The notes under the pieces: generated by a model
What the model was told of the DNA's origin: nothing
The model's database searches: none
The model's input: the letters and a program-made list of their open reading frames with translations, nothing else
IMG/VR virus record: IMGVR_UViG_3300025131_000444
Location: 1 to 23,487 of that record
Length of the DNA stretch: 23,487 nt
Source of the DNA: a virus
Strand: one strand, 5' to 3'
Made by a program: the position numbers and the translations under genes
In this document: one piece after another, positions 1 to 7,465 of the stretch
How positions within the stretch are numbered: the stretch's first letter is position 1
Layout of the letters: each line of letters starts with the position of its first letter

Positions 1-1468
1 CAGAGAAAATAGGCTCAATGCCTGAACTAACCCCGTGGAGCATAGAGATAGTACCGCAAGGAGGGATAGTAAGCATAACAGCATTTCTGATCCCGTATCG
101 TTTGATAAGCATTCTAATACGAGCGGGTAAAGTTTTTGCATAATCTTCATTTAAAAATTGTTTGTATTCGAATTCTGGGAATGGGCTCTTGTCCCTTGCG
201 AGATAAACAGATTGCTTGTACGATTCATCTCGTATAGTAGTGAACAATCGGTCTAAGAACTCAAGGCACTTTTCACTACCGTACTTAATCCCCAGTTTAA
301 TGAGCATATAATGTAGACCTGTTACGCCTAGCCCAATCCTACGAGATCTTTCTCCAACCCTCCTGCATGTGTCCGTAGGAAACTTATTAATAGTAAGTAC
401 ATTATCTAAGAATCGAACACCTGTGCGAACCGTTCTTGCAAGACGCTTCCAATCCACATCAGTCCCATCATCAAGTACCATATTAGAAAGATTAACATTG
501 CCGAGGCAACAGTTCCCATAAGAGGGTAATGAAATCTCTCCACAAGGATTCGTTGCATCCAGCTTTTCAAAGTACGAAACATTGGTGTATCTATTAGCTA
601 AGTCGATATTATATATGCCAGGATCGCCCGACTCTACAGAATTTTTCCAAATTATATTCCATAAATCTCTAGCTTTTATATCATTTTTACAAAGAACCTC
701 AAAAGTATCCTTCCAATCTTTTTTGTGAAAGTTCTCTGCTCGTCTAAGAACATCCTCTTCATCCATACCTACAACACTAACAACCTCTTCACCATTACGA
801 ACTAGATCATAAGAGTGATACTCTTTGTTATTAAAAGAAAAGTACCAATCTTCCTCCAATTCTACAGCCTCAAGAAACCTGTCGGTAATGGCAACAGAGA
901 TGTTGAAATTGTTAAGCTCCCCCTTATCCAGTTTAACATGAAGAAATTCCATGAGGTCTGGGTGGGTTACATTAAGGATACCCATGAGAGCAGTTCTACG
1001 GTTCTTTCCTGCTCGTACATGTTCCCCAACCTCATTAATCATTTTTAGGACGGAGACTGATCCTGGGGCTGAGTGATGAACGCTCCCTATGTGGTCTCCT
1101 TTCGGACGAATCTTTGAAACATTAAATCCGACACCTCCACCCGCACAGGAGATTCGGTACATATCCTGGACGGTCTTCCCGATAGAATCCACACTATCCT
1201 CTGGAATAATGACATAGCAATTAAGCAGGTTATGATGGCCCCTATTGCGCCCAGCCCCATAAATAATCCTACCACCTGGGATAAAGTCCCCTGACCCGAC
1301 TGATTCATAGAAGTATTTTTCAATTTTCTCTTTATCCTCATCTCTTTCTGCGGAAGCAACAATCCTAGCAATAACTTTAGATCGTTCAGCCCAAGTCTTC
1401 TCCCCTGGGTAAGCGTATCGTGAATCAAAAATTTCCTGTCCCATATCATCTAGTTTTGCTAATGTCAT
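1..1468 (-). CDS. nrdJ: Class II (B12-dependent) ribonucleotide reductase, C-terminus cut by window edge
   Basis: Reduces ribonucleotides to deoxyribonucleotides for phage DNA synthesis. The reading frame is open from the ATG at 1468 to base 1, giving 489 residues with the C-terminus missing. Visible motifs are GAGRNRGHHNLLNCYVI (first redox Cys84), AGGGVGFN near 109-116, the active-site stretch NPCGEISLP (Asn307, Cys309, Glu311), CCLGNVNLSN at 320-329 and the phosphate-binding loop PPCGTIS at 469-475. The NPCGE form and the lack of an N-terminal ATP cone favour the adenosylcobalamin-dependent class II enzyme over class I NrdA, whose motif is NLCLE. It starts 2 bases after the gp46 stop, so it is probably the distal gene of the same transcript. 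An RNR of this kind would need host cobalamin. Family is confident; the class is an inference from motifs. Confidence 0.88.
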   Translation of the reverse strand, partial: MTLAKLDDMGQEIFDSRYAYPGEKTWAERSKVIARIVASAERDEDKEKIEKYFYESVGSGDFIPGGRIIYGAGRNRGHHNLLNCYVIIPEDSVDSIGKTVQDMYRISCAGGGVGFNVSKIRPKGDHIGSVHHSAPGSVSVLKMINEVGEHVRAGKNRRTALMGILNVTHPDLMEFLHVKLDKGELNNFNISVAITDRFLEAVELEEDWYFSFNNKEYHSYDLVRNGEEVVSVVGMDEEDVLRRAENFHKKDWKDTFEVLCKNDIKARDLWNIIWKNSVESGDPGIYNIDLANRYTNVSYFEKLDATNPCGEISLPSYGNCCLGNVNLSNMVLDDGTDVDWKRLARTVRTGVRFLDNVLTINKFPTDTCRRVGERSRRIGLGVTGLHYMLIKLGIKYGSEKCLEFLDRLFTTIRDESYKQSVYLARDKSPFPEFEYKQFLNEDYAKTLPARIRMLIKRYGIRNAVMLTIPPCGTISMLHGVSSGIEPIFS

Positions 1469-1470
1469 AA

Positions 1471-3057
1471 TTATTTTCCTGTTATTTTAGAGATTCCTTT
1501 GTTTTTTATAATAGTAAGAGTGCGTACATTGTCCATTAAAGATTTAAGATAATTATTATGAGTAATTACGAACAAACTCTTATCTTTCTTGAGTTCTGAT
1601 AATAATATATAGAGACCATCAAGACCATCTTGATCTAGATTCTCAGCAACTTCATCGAAAAACATTAAGTTACTGTTATCGTTATGTGAAATGGTCAACA
1701 GTTGTTGAAGACCAAGCATTACTGCTATGCCAATTTTTCTTTTCTCTCCTCCTGACAAGGAGATATAACTAATTTCTTGCCCATTATGCAATACTTTTTC
1801 ACGGAGTTCTTCGTCAAACTCTACAAAGAATTTTCCTTTGGAGAGATGAGATAAGTAAAAATTTACTTTACCATTAAAATAGGTGAGAATATTTCTAATG
1901 ACATACTTAACTAGACCAGATTCAGAAAAAGCCTTCTCCCAAAATCTCATTATCTCATACTTATTATTATGTTCTTGCTTTACATCATGAGCATCCTGAA
2001 TTTTTTGCTTTGTTTCTTCTCTGAGGGTAGCAAAAGTTTCTGCTTCTTTTTTAAGCTGATTGTATTCTATTATTTTGTAATACTCCGCAGAGGTGATAGG
2101 AAGTTCCCTAAACTCAGACTTAATTTTTTCTTTAGAAGTATTATATTCATTAAGTTGATCACTGCACTCCTGAATATTTAGTTGCAACCGTCTCGGATGA
2201 AAAGGAAGATCAACCACCTGACCACATCTCTCGCACATCTCTTGCTTAGTGGGGTTCTGTAATCTTGTGGTTAAGTATTCTATCCTCTCTTCAAGAGCAT
2301 CAATTTCTTTATTAATTCCTGCTATTTGCCAGTCTAAAGCATCATTATCTCTCTCTGCTTTTACTACATCCTCTAATGATAGTGCTAGAGTTTCCTCCGT
2401 ATATTTTCCTTCAACAGACTCTCTTAGTTTTTTAATACTATTGAACTTCTTATCAAAAGACTCTAAACTCTTTTTGTGTTCGTCAAGGATGGCAGTTTGT
2501 TGTTTGATTACCTGAGAATACTTAGATTTCAAATGTTTCACAGAATCTCTCAAAGAGAATAAACTGTCTAGGTTTAAGAAATTCTTAATTATACTGCGCT
2601 TATCTTCTGGGGTAGCACTAATAAATTCTATATTATTTTGTTGTCCGAATACAGTAGAGGCTAAGAAAACCTTATAGTTTGTACGCAGGTACTCTTCTAT
2701 AAACCTTTGCGTGTTGAGAGCATTATCCTGGGTCTTCTCTTCTTCCCCTATAAAAAATCTAAGATAAGTGGGCTTTTTTCCTCTTTCAATTACAATATTG
2801 CCATTGATAGTAAGTCTAACACTACATTCTTTTTTAGAATACAGGTTAATTAGGGCTGCTTCTGTGGATTTTCTAATAGTCTTACCAAACAAACCCCATA
2901 CAACTGCTTCAACTAATACACTTTTTCCTGCTCCATTAGATCCCCCAGTATCTTTATTCTTTCCTTCAATTAATACTAGCCCCTTAAACTTGTTAAAATT
3001 TAAAGAGACTTTCTTAATAGAATAGAAATTTTTAATTTCTATCTTGTTGATTTTCAT
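1471..3057 (-). CDS. gp46: Recombination exonuclease ATPase subunit, gp46/SbcC/Rad50-like
   Basis: A 528-residue ABC-type ATPase that pairs with gp47 (the next gene upstream) to resect DNA ends for recombination-dependent replication. Walker A is GSNGAGKS at 39-46, the ABC signature LSGGEKR at 434-440, Walker B NLMFFDE at 463-469, the D-loop ENLDQDG follows, and the switch histidine is His500 in FVITH. Between the halves lies a coiled coil of roughly residues 165-380 with a CERC zinc hook (Cys275, Cys278), as in the Rad50 family. Length is close to T4 gp46 (about 560). The ATG lies 26 bp inside the end of gp47, with no clear ribosome-binding site, which suggests translational coupling. Confidence 0.95.
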   Translation of the reverse strand: MKINKIEIKNFYSIKKVSLNFNKFKGLVLIEGKNKDTGGSNGAGKSVLVEAVVWGLFGKTIRKSTEAALINLYSKKECSVRLTINGNIVIERGKKPTYLRFFIGEEEKTQDNALNTQRFIEEYLRTNYKVFLASTVFGQQNNIEFISATPEDKRSIIKNFLNLDSLFSLRDSVKHLKSKYSQVIKQQTAILDEHKKSLESFDKKFNSIKKLRESVEGKYTEETLALSLEDVVKAERDNDALDWQIAGINKEIDALEERIEYLTTRLQNPTKQEMCERCGQVVDLPFHPRRLQLNIQECSDQLNEYNTSKEKIKSEFRELPITSAEYYKIIEYNQLKKEAETFATLREETKQKIQDAHDVKQEHNNKYEIMRFWEKAFSESGLVKYVIRNILTYFNGKVNFYLSHLSKGKFFVEFDEELREKVLHNGQEISYISLSGGEKRKIGIAVMLGLQQLLTISHNDNSNLMFFDEVAENLDQDGLDGLYILLSELKKDKSLFVITHNNYLKSLMDNVRTLTIIKNKGISKITGK

Positions 3058-4042
3058 GAATTAGTTTTAAGCCACTCAGAAGAGTGTCTTTTCCTATAGT
3101 AGTAGTGCTAGAATTAATATATTCTTCAATAAGAGAATCGTTAATGTCTGTAACTGGGTTTATAGAATCTATGACCACCTCATCCGAGGTATCTACCAAG
3201 GGCTTGTATTTAATTTCTACATACCCAGCACTCAATTTATTTATTAACTCCGTAATATTATTCTGATCCTCGTTAACTGTATCAATATTAATTCTAAGTA
3301 GTGTAAAATACCTGCCATCATTAATCCAATCCAAATTCTCCTCCACCATATCATAATCTACCACAAGATGGCGGGGGCCAAATTCTATTGGAAAGGTTTC
3401 CAGTCTGTCATCTTCGATGATTCCGTAGAAGCTTTCTTTTTTGTACTCTGAGAAGTTGGTGGTGTAAGGGGTTCCAAGGAGTGTAATATTTTTGCTCCTA
3501 CTGTATTGGTGAATATGCCCAAGAACAGTAGTATTGTTAAAATCAGCAGGAGTGAGAAAAAAATCGTTGTCCCCAGCAGAATTAAGGGAGCCATAATAAC
3601 CAAAGTGCCCGAATACAGCATAACCAGTTGGGACTTTAACCAAAGCATCTTTAATTTTTGTTTCATCTTCATAGTGCGGAATATATACCCGTCTAGACGC
3701 ATCATCAATCAATATATGGGTGATAATCGTCACATTTTTCGATTCAAAGAGACTTAAGGCAGTTACCCCATCATCGGCCTTGGTCTCACTATCATGATTA
3801 CCTCTAAGGATAAAAACATTACTTTTTTCAGATATATAATCAACAACCTCTTTGAGAGCTAAAAGAACCCTGGGGTAAGGCTTCCTATGCATCATCAAAT
3901 CTCCCAAGAAAATAACATCATCAATTGGGCCTGATTTTAAGGCATCATTATAAATATCAATGGTGGTCCCCCTCTGAGCATTTAAAAGCCCATAGGGTTT
4001 GTTATCAAAATGCAGATCGCCTATTACTAATGTTCTTACCAT
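3032..4042 (-). CDS. gp47: Recombination exonuclease nuclease subunit, gp47/SbcD/Mre11-like
   Basis: A 336-residue metallophosphoesterase that is the nuclease partner of gp46. All the canonical metal-binding motifs are visible in order: GDLHFDN (Asp9, His11), FLGDLMMHRK (Asp48), RGNHDSE (Asn82, His83), FGHFGYYG (His146) and LGHIHQY (His176, His178). Length matches T4 gp47 (339). Its ATG overlaps the end of the upstream zinc-ribbon gene by 7 bp (the sequence AAATGGTAA holds both the start and the stop), and its own end overlaps the gp46 start by 26 bp, so the three genes look co-translated. Confidence 0.95.
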   Translation of the reverse strand: MVRTLVIGDLHFDNKPYGLLNAQRGTTIDIYNDALKSGPIDDVIFLGDLMMHRKPYPRVLLALKEVVDYISEKSNVFILRGNHDSETKADDGVTALSLFESKNVTIITHILIDDASRRVYIPHYEDETKIKDALVKVPTGYAVFGHFGYYGSLNSAGDNDFFLTPADFNNTTVLGHIHQYSRSKNITLLGTPYTTNFSEYKKESFYGIIEDDRLETFPIEFGPRHLVVDYDMVEENLDWINDGRYFTLLRINIDTVNEDQNNITELINKLSAGYVEIKYKPLVDTSDEVVIDSINPVTDINDSLIEEYINSSTTTIGKDTLLSGLKLIHENQQDRN

Positions 4043-4158
4043 TTATCCAATGGGCACTTTTCAGTATCCAATTTAGTTTTAATCTTCAAAAGGCACCCAC
4101 AAATCTTACAAACATTTAGCAATTTGTTATACCCATAACATTTTTTACAAATAATCAT
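4036..4158 (-). CDS. Small zinc-ribbon-like protein with CPLDKW end
   Basis: About 40 residues from the ATG at 4158, preceded by CAAGAGCGA as a weak ribosome-binding site. It holds two CxxC pairs (CKKC near the start and CKICGC in the middle) and ends in EKCPLDKW. That layout of C-x2-C, C-x2-CGC, K-x-K-L and CPxxKW recalls small phage proteins of unknown function that I know as a general pattern. An in-frame ATG at 4260 would add 34 residues and overlap the polymerase gene by 44 bp. I prefer the shorter start because the extra segment mostly overlaps another gene and has only a badly spaced GGAG. Probably zinc-binding; role unknown. Confidence 0.6.
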   Translation of the reverse strand: MIICKKCYGYNKLLNVCKICGCLLKIKTKLDTEKCPLDKW

Positions 4159-4216
4159 TCGCTCTTGAGCAGTGGAAGCAATTTTACAGCCGCCCCTACA
4201 CCAACAAAAAATAGCT

Positions 4217-5302
4217 CTACAAAATCGGTATACCTTTGTCAAAACGAATCTCTTTTCCATCTCCAAATGATCTACCAACCTCTGCATCAATGGCAAGGGG
4301 TACATCAAAGTGAATGTTAAATATCTCCTTGATCGTCGGGTAGTTCACCATCTCATCATAGAGGATCTCAAGCACATTCTCAACCTCATTGTCTGGACAA
4401 ACTACCTCCACGCTATCATGAACTGTTGCAACGGGTCTAGCTGACAAGTTACTAGCTTTAAACCTTCTAGAGATACCCAACAAAGAAGTAAGCAGGATGT
4501 CAGATGCAGTACTCTGGATAGTAAAGTTAAGTCCTTGCCTAAGAGCGCGATTAACAACTGTCTTATTCCTAGAGCCAACATCAGGCAAATTCCTACGCCG
4601 ACCGAATATAGTATAAGCATAACCATTTGTTCTAATAAAATCATTCACAAACTCCATGTATTCAAATACCGCAGGGTACACATTCTTGTAGTTATCTATT
4701 ATTCTCTCTGCCCTTCTAAGTGGAATTCCCATAGTTTCACTTAAATTAAACGGTCCTCCACCATATACAATCAAGAAGGAGACTGTCTTGGCAATCTGTC
4801 TCTCAGTTTTACTAATGTTTTGTTTATTGAATAGTAACTTAGCAGTATAGGTATGTAGATCTGCTCCTTCATTAAAAGCGTTCTGCATATTACCGTCCTT
4901 AGCAACATGAGCAAGCACACGAAGCTCCATTGCGGCATAGTCTACAGCAATGAAAGACTGCTGGGGAGGAGCGGTAAAAATACTACGAATATTATCTTCA
5001 GTAGTACGGGGCAGAGTATGGAATGATACTCCCATAGCTTTCTTAGCATTATAAGAAGCACAAGACAATCGCCCCGTAGAAGTCCCATCAAATCTGAAGT
5101 CTACGAAGATCTTATTTTTTCCATTATACTCAATAGCTTTCCTAGTTCCCTGAATATAAGTCTTAGCTAGTTTCTCCGACTTACGGAGACCCAAGAGCCC
5201 TTTCAGGAATTTCTTAGAGTCTAGTAATTCTTCCGTAGACTTGGAGGCTACTACCCTCTTGCTAATTTGCTTACCTTCATCTCTGTGTTTCCATTTACTC
5301 AC
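4217..5302 (-). CDS. polA: Family A DNA polymerase, part 3: palm and fingers catalytic domain
   Basis: This 361-residue chain carries the polymerase active site. Motif A is AVDYAAMELRVLAH (Asp121, Glu126). The O-helix motif B, RQIAKTVSFLIVYGGG, keeps Arg168, Lys172, Phe176 and Tyr180-Gly181 in family A spacing. Motif C is ATVHDSVEV (His295, Asp296). The usual Glu after the motif C Asp is Ser297 here. The first 60 residues (KFLKGLLGLRKSEKLAKTYIQG) match the thumb that normally continues from the segment encoded by the preceding gene. The start is GTG, with GAGGA 11 bases upstream, and overlaps the end of part 2 by 8 bp in another frame. It must work with parts 1 and 2 to rebuild a whole enzyme, unless the frame break is a sequence error. 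Confidence 0.92.
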   Translation of the reverse strand: MSKWKHRDEGKQISKRVVASKSTEELLDSKKFLKGLLGLRKSEKLAKTYIQGTRKAIEYNGKNKIFVDFRFDGTSTGRLSCASYNAKKAMGVSFHTLPRTTEDNIRSIFTAPPQQSFIAVDYAAMELRVLAHVAKDGNMQNAFNEGADLHTYTAKLLFNKQNISKTERQIAKTVSFLIVYGGGPFNLSETMGIPLRRAERIIDNYKNVYPAVFEYMEFVNDFIRTNGYAYTIFGRRRNLPDVGSRNKTVVNRALRQGLNFTIQSTASDILLTSLLGISRRFKASNLSARPVATVHDSVEVVCPDNEVENVLEILYDEMVNYPTIKEIFNIHFDVPLAIDAEVGRSFGDGKEIRFDKGIPIL

Positions 5303-5774
5303 GGGACTTTAATTCCTCATCAATGTGTTCTAACAAAAGCTTCAGCGTAGGGGCAGACACAGAAGGACTTCCTTTAGCTGTCCTGTCAGGAGGGTACAAT
5401 TCTAAACTTCCTTCTCTGGTATATAGTATCTCAATCAAATCATGGTTGGAGGAGAGGTTGTCTGTCTTCTCAATGCCCTTACAAGAGTAAAGGGAGTCCT
5501 CTTCATTCATGTTCTTAGTAGTGAGTTCTCTCCCCACGCTCTCTAATGTTGATGTGTCCACATCCAATCCATTGTACTCCATCTCTGAAAAAGTCTCAAG
5601 AGAAGGCATTACAACTTTCTCTATTAGTTTGAACATCGGTTCTCCATCTAGCTTTTCGCAAATTAGATTGAATAGCTTTAAAGTGAAGTAGGAATCGAGA
5701 GCGTTCCCCTCACAACAGTCTGAAAGGGGCATGTTTGCCCAATCAAATTTTTTAGGATTGTCAATGGTCAGCAT
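5295..5774 (-). CDS. polA: Family A DNA polymerase, part 2: exonuclease motif III and thumb
   Basis: A 159-residue piece that fills the gap between parts 1 and 3. Residues 10-35 (FDWANMPLSDCCEGNALDSY and following FTLKLF) match the exonuclease III region of DEDD 3'-5' exonucleases, with Asp27 as the likely metal ligand. The Tyr or His usually found four residues before this Asp is Gly23. Residues 45-75 (LIEKVVMPSL, EMEYNGLDVD) match the start of the polymerase domain, and NLSSNHDLIEIL near 107-118 the thumb. It stops at TAA, where part 3 takes over one frame away. There is no obvious ribosome-binding site before the ATG; a minus-strand TATTAT box 14 bp upstream could be a promoter. Confidence 0.82.
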   Translation of the reverse strand: MLTIDNPKKFDWANMPLSDCCEGNALDSYFTLKLFNLICEKLDGEPMFKLIEKVVMPSLETFSEMEYNGLDVDTSTLESVGRELTTKNMNEEDSLYSCKGIEKTDNLSSNHDLIEILYTREGSLELYPPDRTAKGSPSVSAPTLKLLLEHIDEELKSRE

Positions 5775-5785
5775 AGCTATATAAT
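5758..5785 (+). promoter_or_regulatory. Sigma-70-type promoter for the inverted 92-residue gene
   Basis: TTGTCA at 5758-5763 and TATAAT at 5780-5785 are separated by 16 bp, close to the bacterial housekeeping consensus with a perfect -10. Transcription would begin near 5791, followed by AGAGG as ribosome-binding site and the ATG at 5804. The promoter overlaps the first codons of polymerase part 2 on the other strand. Confidence 0.6.
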
Positions 5786-5803
5786 AGACGAGTAGAGGTT
5801 ATT

Positions 5804-6082
5804 ATGAATGATAAAGATTACGAATTGATCGGTGAGTCCATTTGGGACACTTATAGAAACATGAGTTATATTTTAGCTGAAGGAATTTTGGGAAGGCTGA
5901 AGCGTAAAGTATTTGGAAGTGGAAAAGGAGCCGATACCGCTAAGAAATCAACTGCTCTTGAAGATACCCTCTCCAAACAAGGTAACCCTAAACCTAAAAA
6001 AACTAAAAAAGAAACGCCAGAAGAAAGAGCAGCCCGAATAGCTAGAGGCTTATCGGCTGCAGCGCAGTACGGTGACGCTTAA
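5804..6082 (+). CDS. Small basic protein with prohead-protease-like site, inserted inverted in the polymerase locus
   Basis: A 92-residue protein on the strand opposite the surrounding polymerase pieces. AGAGG lies 5 bases before the ATG and a good promoter just upstream. Residues 1-26 are mixed and end in SYILAE; the rest (GILGRLKRKVFG, then KPKKTKK and an Arg/Ala-rich tail) is strongly basic. The junction LAE followed by G matches the consensus cut site of the T4 gp21 prohead protease. Its layout (short leader, cut site, basic body) resembles T4 internal proteins, so I infer a packaged DNA-associated protein; there is no direct homology I can name. The stop codon overlaps that of polymerase part 1 in a shared TTAA. 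No HNH, GIY-YIG or LAGLIDADG motif is present, so a homing endonuclease is not supported. Confidence 0.7.
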   Translation: MNDKDYELIGESIWDTYRNMSYILAEGILGRLKRKVFGSGKGADTAKKSTALEDTLSKQGNPKPKKTKKETPEERAARIARGLSAAAQYGDA

Positions 6083-7101
6083 AGATCTTCTAGTTCAGAA
6101 GAGAAGTAAATCTTAACTAGATCCATCAAGCTCTTCGGAACATTCTCGTCAATAAAGTGGTGCATAATCTTAGTGTCCCATACATTCTTCGTATAGATTC
6201 CGTAGTTAATCAGGAACTTTAGATCGAATTTAGCATTGTGAAAGACCTTCCTGTTCTTAGGGTTCTCTAAGATACGCCGAAGAAGAACCCAAACCCTTGC
6301 GTAATCTGGTTCTCCCTTTCTAAAGGGACTATCTTTATGATCCAGAGGAAGTACCCAAGTATTATCTTGAGAAGCGAACGCTATAGTTTGGATGCTATCT
6401 GTAAGGAAGTTTAGTCCTGTAGTCTCAATGTCTATTGCTAAAGTCTCCTCACTCTCCTGCAAATTAGTTGCAAGCTCCTCCACATCTTCTATACGCATTA
6501 GCGTTTGGTAGGTAAAGTCCCCTTCAGCCTTTTTGCCAAGTACATATTTTTCATATGCATTTTGGATGTCCTTTTGGAATAGGAAACGGTGGCGAGGCTC
6601 CTTAATACAGGCATAAGGATGAAAAATAGGCACAACGATACAGCTATGCCCTCCAGTAGTGATATATTCATAAGATTTTCCTCTCTTGTTTGTGATGCCA
6701 CTCTTCTTGATCAGCATCTTCATGGCTAAGTTCCCACAAGGGAACACTAGTTTAGGCTTTACCTTATCAATGGTAGCCTCTAAGTGTACGCGACATATTT
6801 TCATATTGTCTGGGGTCATGTCTGCTTCTCTAGTATCAGGACATTTTACAGACGCTGCACATATAAAAGGCTCTTTATATGCTTCCTTTATTAGATTTAG
6901 TTCGGCCTTCAAGAATGGAAAGGTTCCTCCAAACTTATATTTAAGAGAGTCCGATAAAAAGAGTGCTGGACATTCATCCAACTGCTCATAATCCATGATA
7001 GAATTACAAGGTTTATTCTTAGAAAGGATAGTACACCCTTCACAAAGAGGATTCTCTCCCTTAAGTTTATGATCGGAATATAAATTATCTAAATCAAACA
7101 T
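6079..7101 (-). CDS. polA: Family A DNA polymerase, part 1: UDG-like domain and 3'-5' exonuclease motifs I and II
   Basis: A 340-residue chain. Residues 1-190 look like a family 4 uracil-DNA glycosylase: Cys20-x2-Cys23 and Cys87-x15-Cys103 have the spacing of that family's iron-sulfur ligands, and IFHPY at 159-163 recalls its second motif. The usual catalytic GEAPG loop is replaced by SDSLK, so glycosylase activity is doubtful. Residues 221-300 hold exonuclease motif I (AIDIETTGL, Asp224 and Glu226) and motif II (HNAKFDLKFL, Asn289 and Asp293). Motif III is missing and is found in part 2. Family 4 UDGs are known to resemble the N-terminus of phage SPO1 DNA polymerase, so parts 1-3 together rebuild an SPO1-type enzyme. 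The chain ends in the linker between motifs II and III. Confidence 0.88.
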   Translation of the reverse strand: MFDLDNLYSDHKLKGENPLCEGCTILSKNKPCNSIMDYEQLDECPALFLSDSLKYKFGGTFPFLKAELNLIKEAYKEPFICAASVKCPDTREADMTPDNMKICRVHLEATIDKVKPKLVFPCGNLAMKMLIKKSGITNKRGKSYEYITTGGHSCIVVPIFHPYACIKEPRHRFLFQKDIQNAYEKYVLGKKAEGDFTYQTLMRIEDVEELATNLQESEETLAIDIETTGLNFLTDSIQTIAFASQDNTWVLPLDHKDSPFRKGEPDYARVWVLLRRILENPKNRKVFHNAKFDLKFLINYGIYTKNVWDTKIMHHFIDENVPKSLMDLVKIYFSSELEDL

Positions 7102-7114
7102 ACTATGATAGGGT

Positions 7115-7465
7115 ATGAAAAATCATTACATCAACAACAAAGAATTTGAGCGTATCATTATATCATACCAGCAAGACCCAGAAAATTACGAGGAAGAGCT
7201 AGTTTCTTTATTTGATCTTCTGATTACGAACATAATAGAATCATTTAGATTCAAAGTTGACCCTGATGATGCGAAACAAGATTGCTTCGCTCTAGTCCTA
7301 AAGACGGTAAAGAATTTTAAACCTCGAAAAGGCACAGCATTTAATTACTTTACTACCATTGTAGTAAATAATCTAAAATTACTTTACACTAGAGAAAAGA
7401 AATACAAACAAAAGATCGAAAATTATATTGAAAAGTATAAAAACGATAACAATCAATCTTTATAG
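7115..7465 (+). CDS. gp55: Late-transcription sigma factor, gp55-like, short form
   Basis: A 116-residue protein. The start HYINNKEFERII resembles the T4 gp55 N-terminus (NYVNNKELLQAI), and the middle (DAKQDCFALVLKTVKNF, then AFNYFTTIVVNNLKLLY) looks like the core-binding and -10-recognition part of region 2 of sigma-70-like factors. It is shorter than T4 gp55 (185 residues), and the C-terminal portion that contacts the sliding clamp in T4 is not evident. It would direct host RNA polymerase to TATAAATA-type late promoters, and one perfect copy lies at 19052-19059. It is divergent from polymerase part 1 and its 3' end overlaps the next, convergent gene by 13 bp. The ribosome-binding site is weak (TAGGGT). 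Confidence 0.75.
   Translation: MKNHYINNKEFERIIISYQQDPENYEEELVSLFDLLITNIIESFRFKVDPDDAKQDCFALVLKTVKNFKPRKGTAFNYFTTIVVNNLKLLYTREKKYKQKIENYIEKYKNDNNQSL

Noticed and set aside
815-3025. Plus-strand ORFs across the RNR and gp46 region
   Set aside because: They lie antisense to genes with full motif sets, have no ribosome-binding sites and show no recognisable protein features.
3947-3956. TATAAATA on the plus strand inside gp47 (also near 9866 and 11385 inside the 982-residue gene)
   Set aside because: They point away from the coding direction with no plus-strand gene downstream; expected by chance in AT-rich sequence.
5775-6078. Group I intron or intein as cause of the polymerase split
   Set aside because: The insert is one opposite-strand gene with its own promoter; no splice-site continuity, intron core or intein/homing-nuclease motif is visible.
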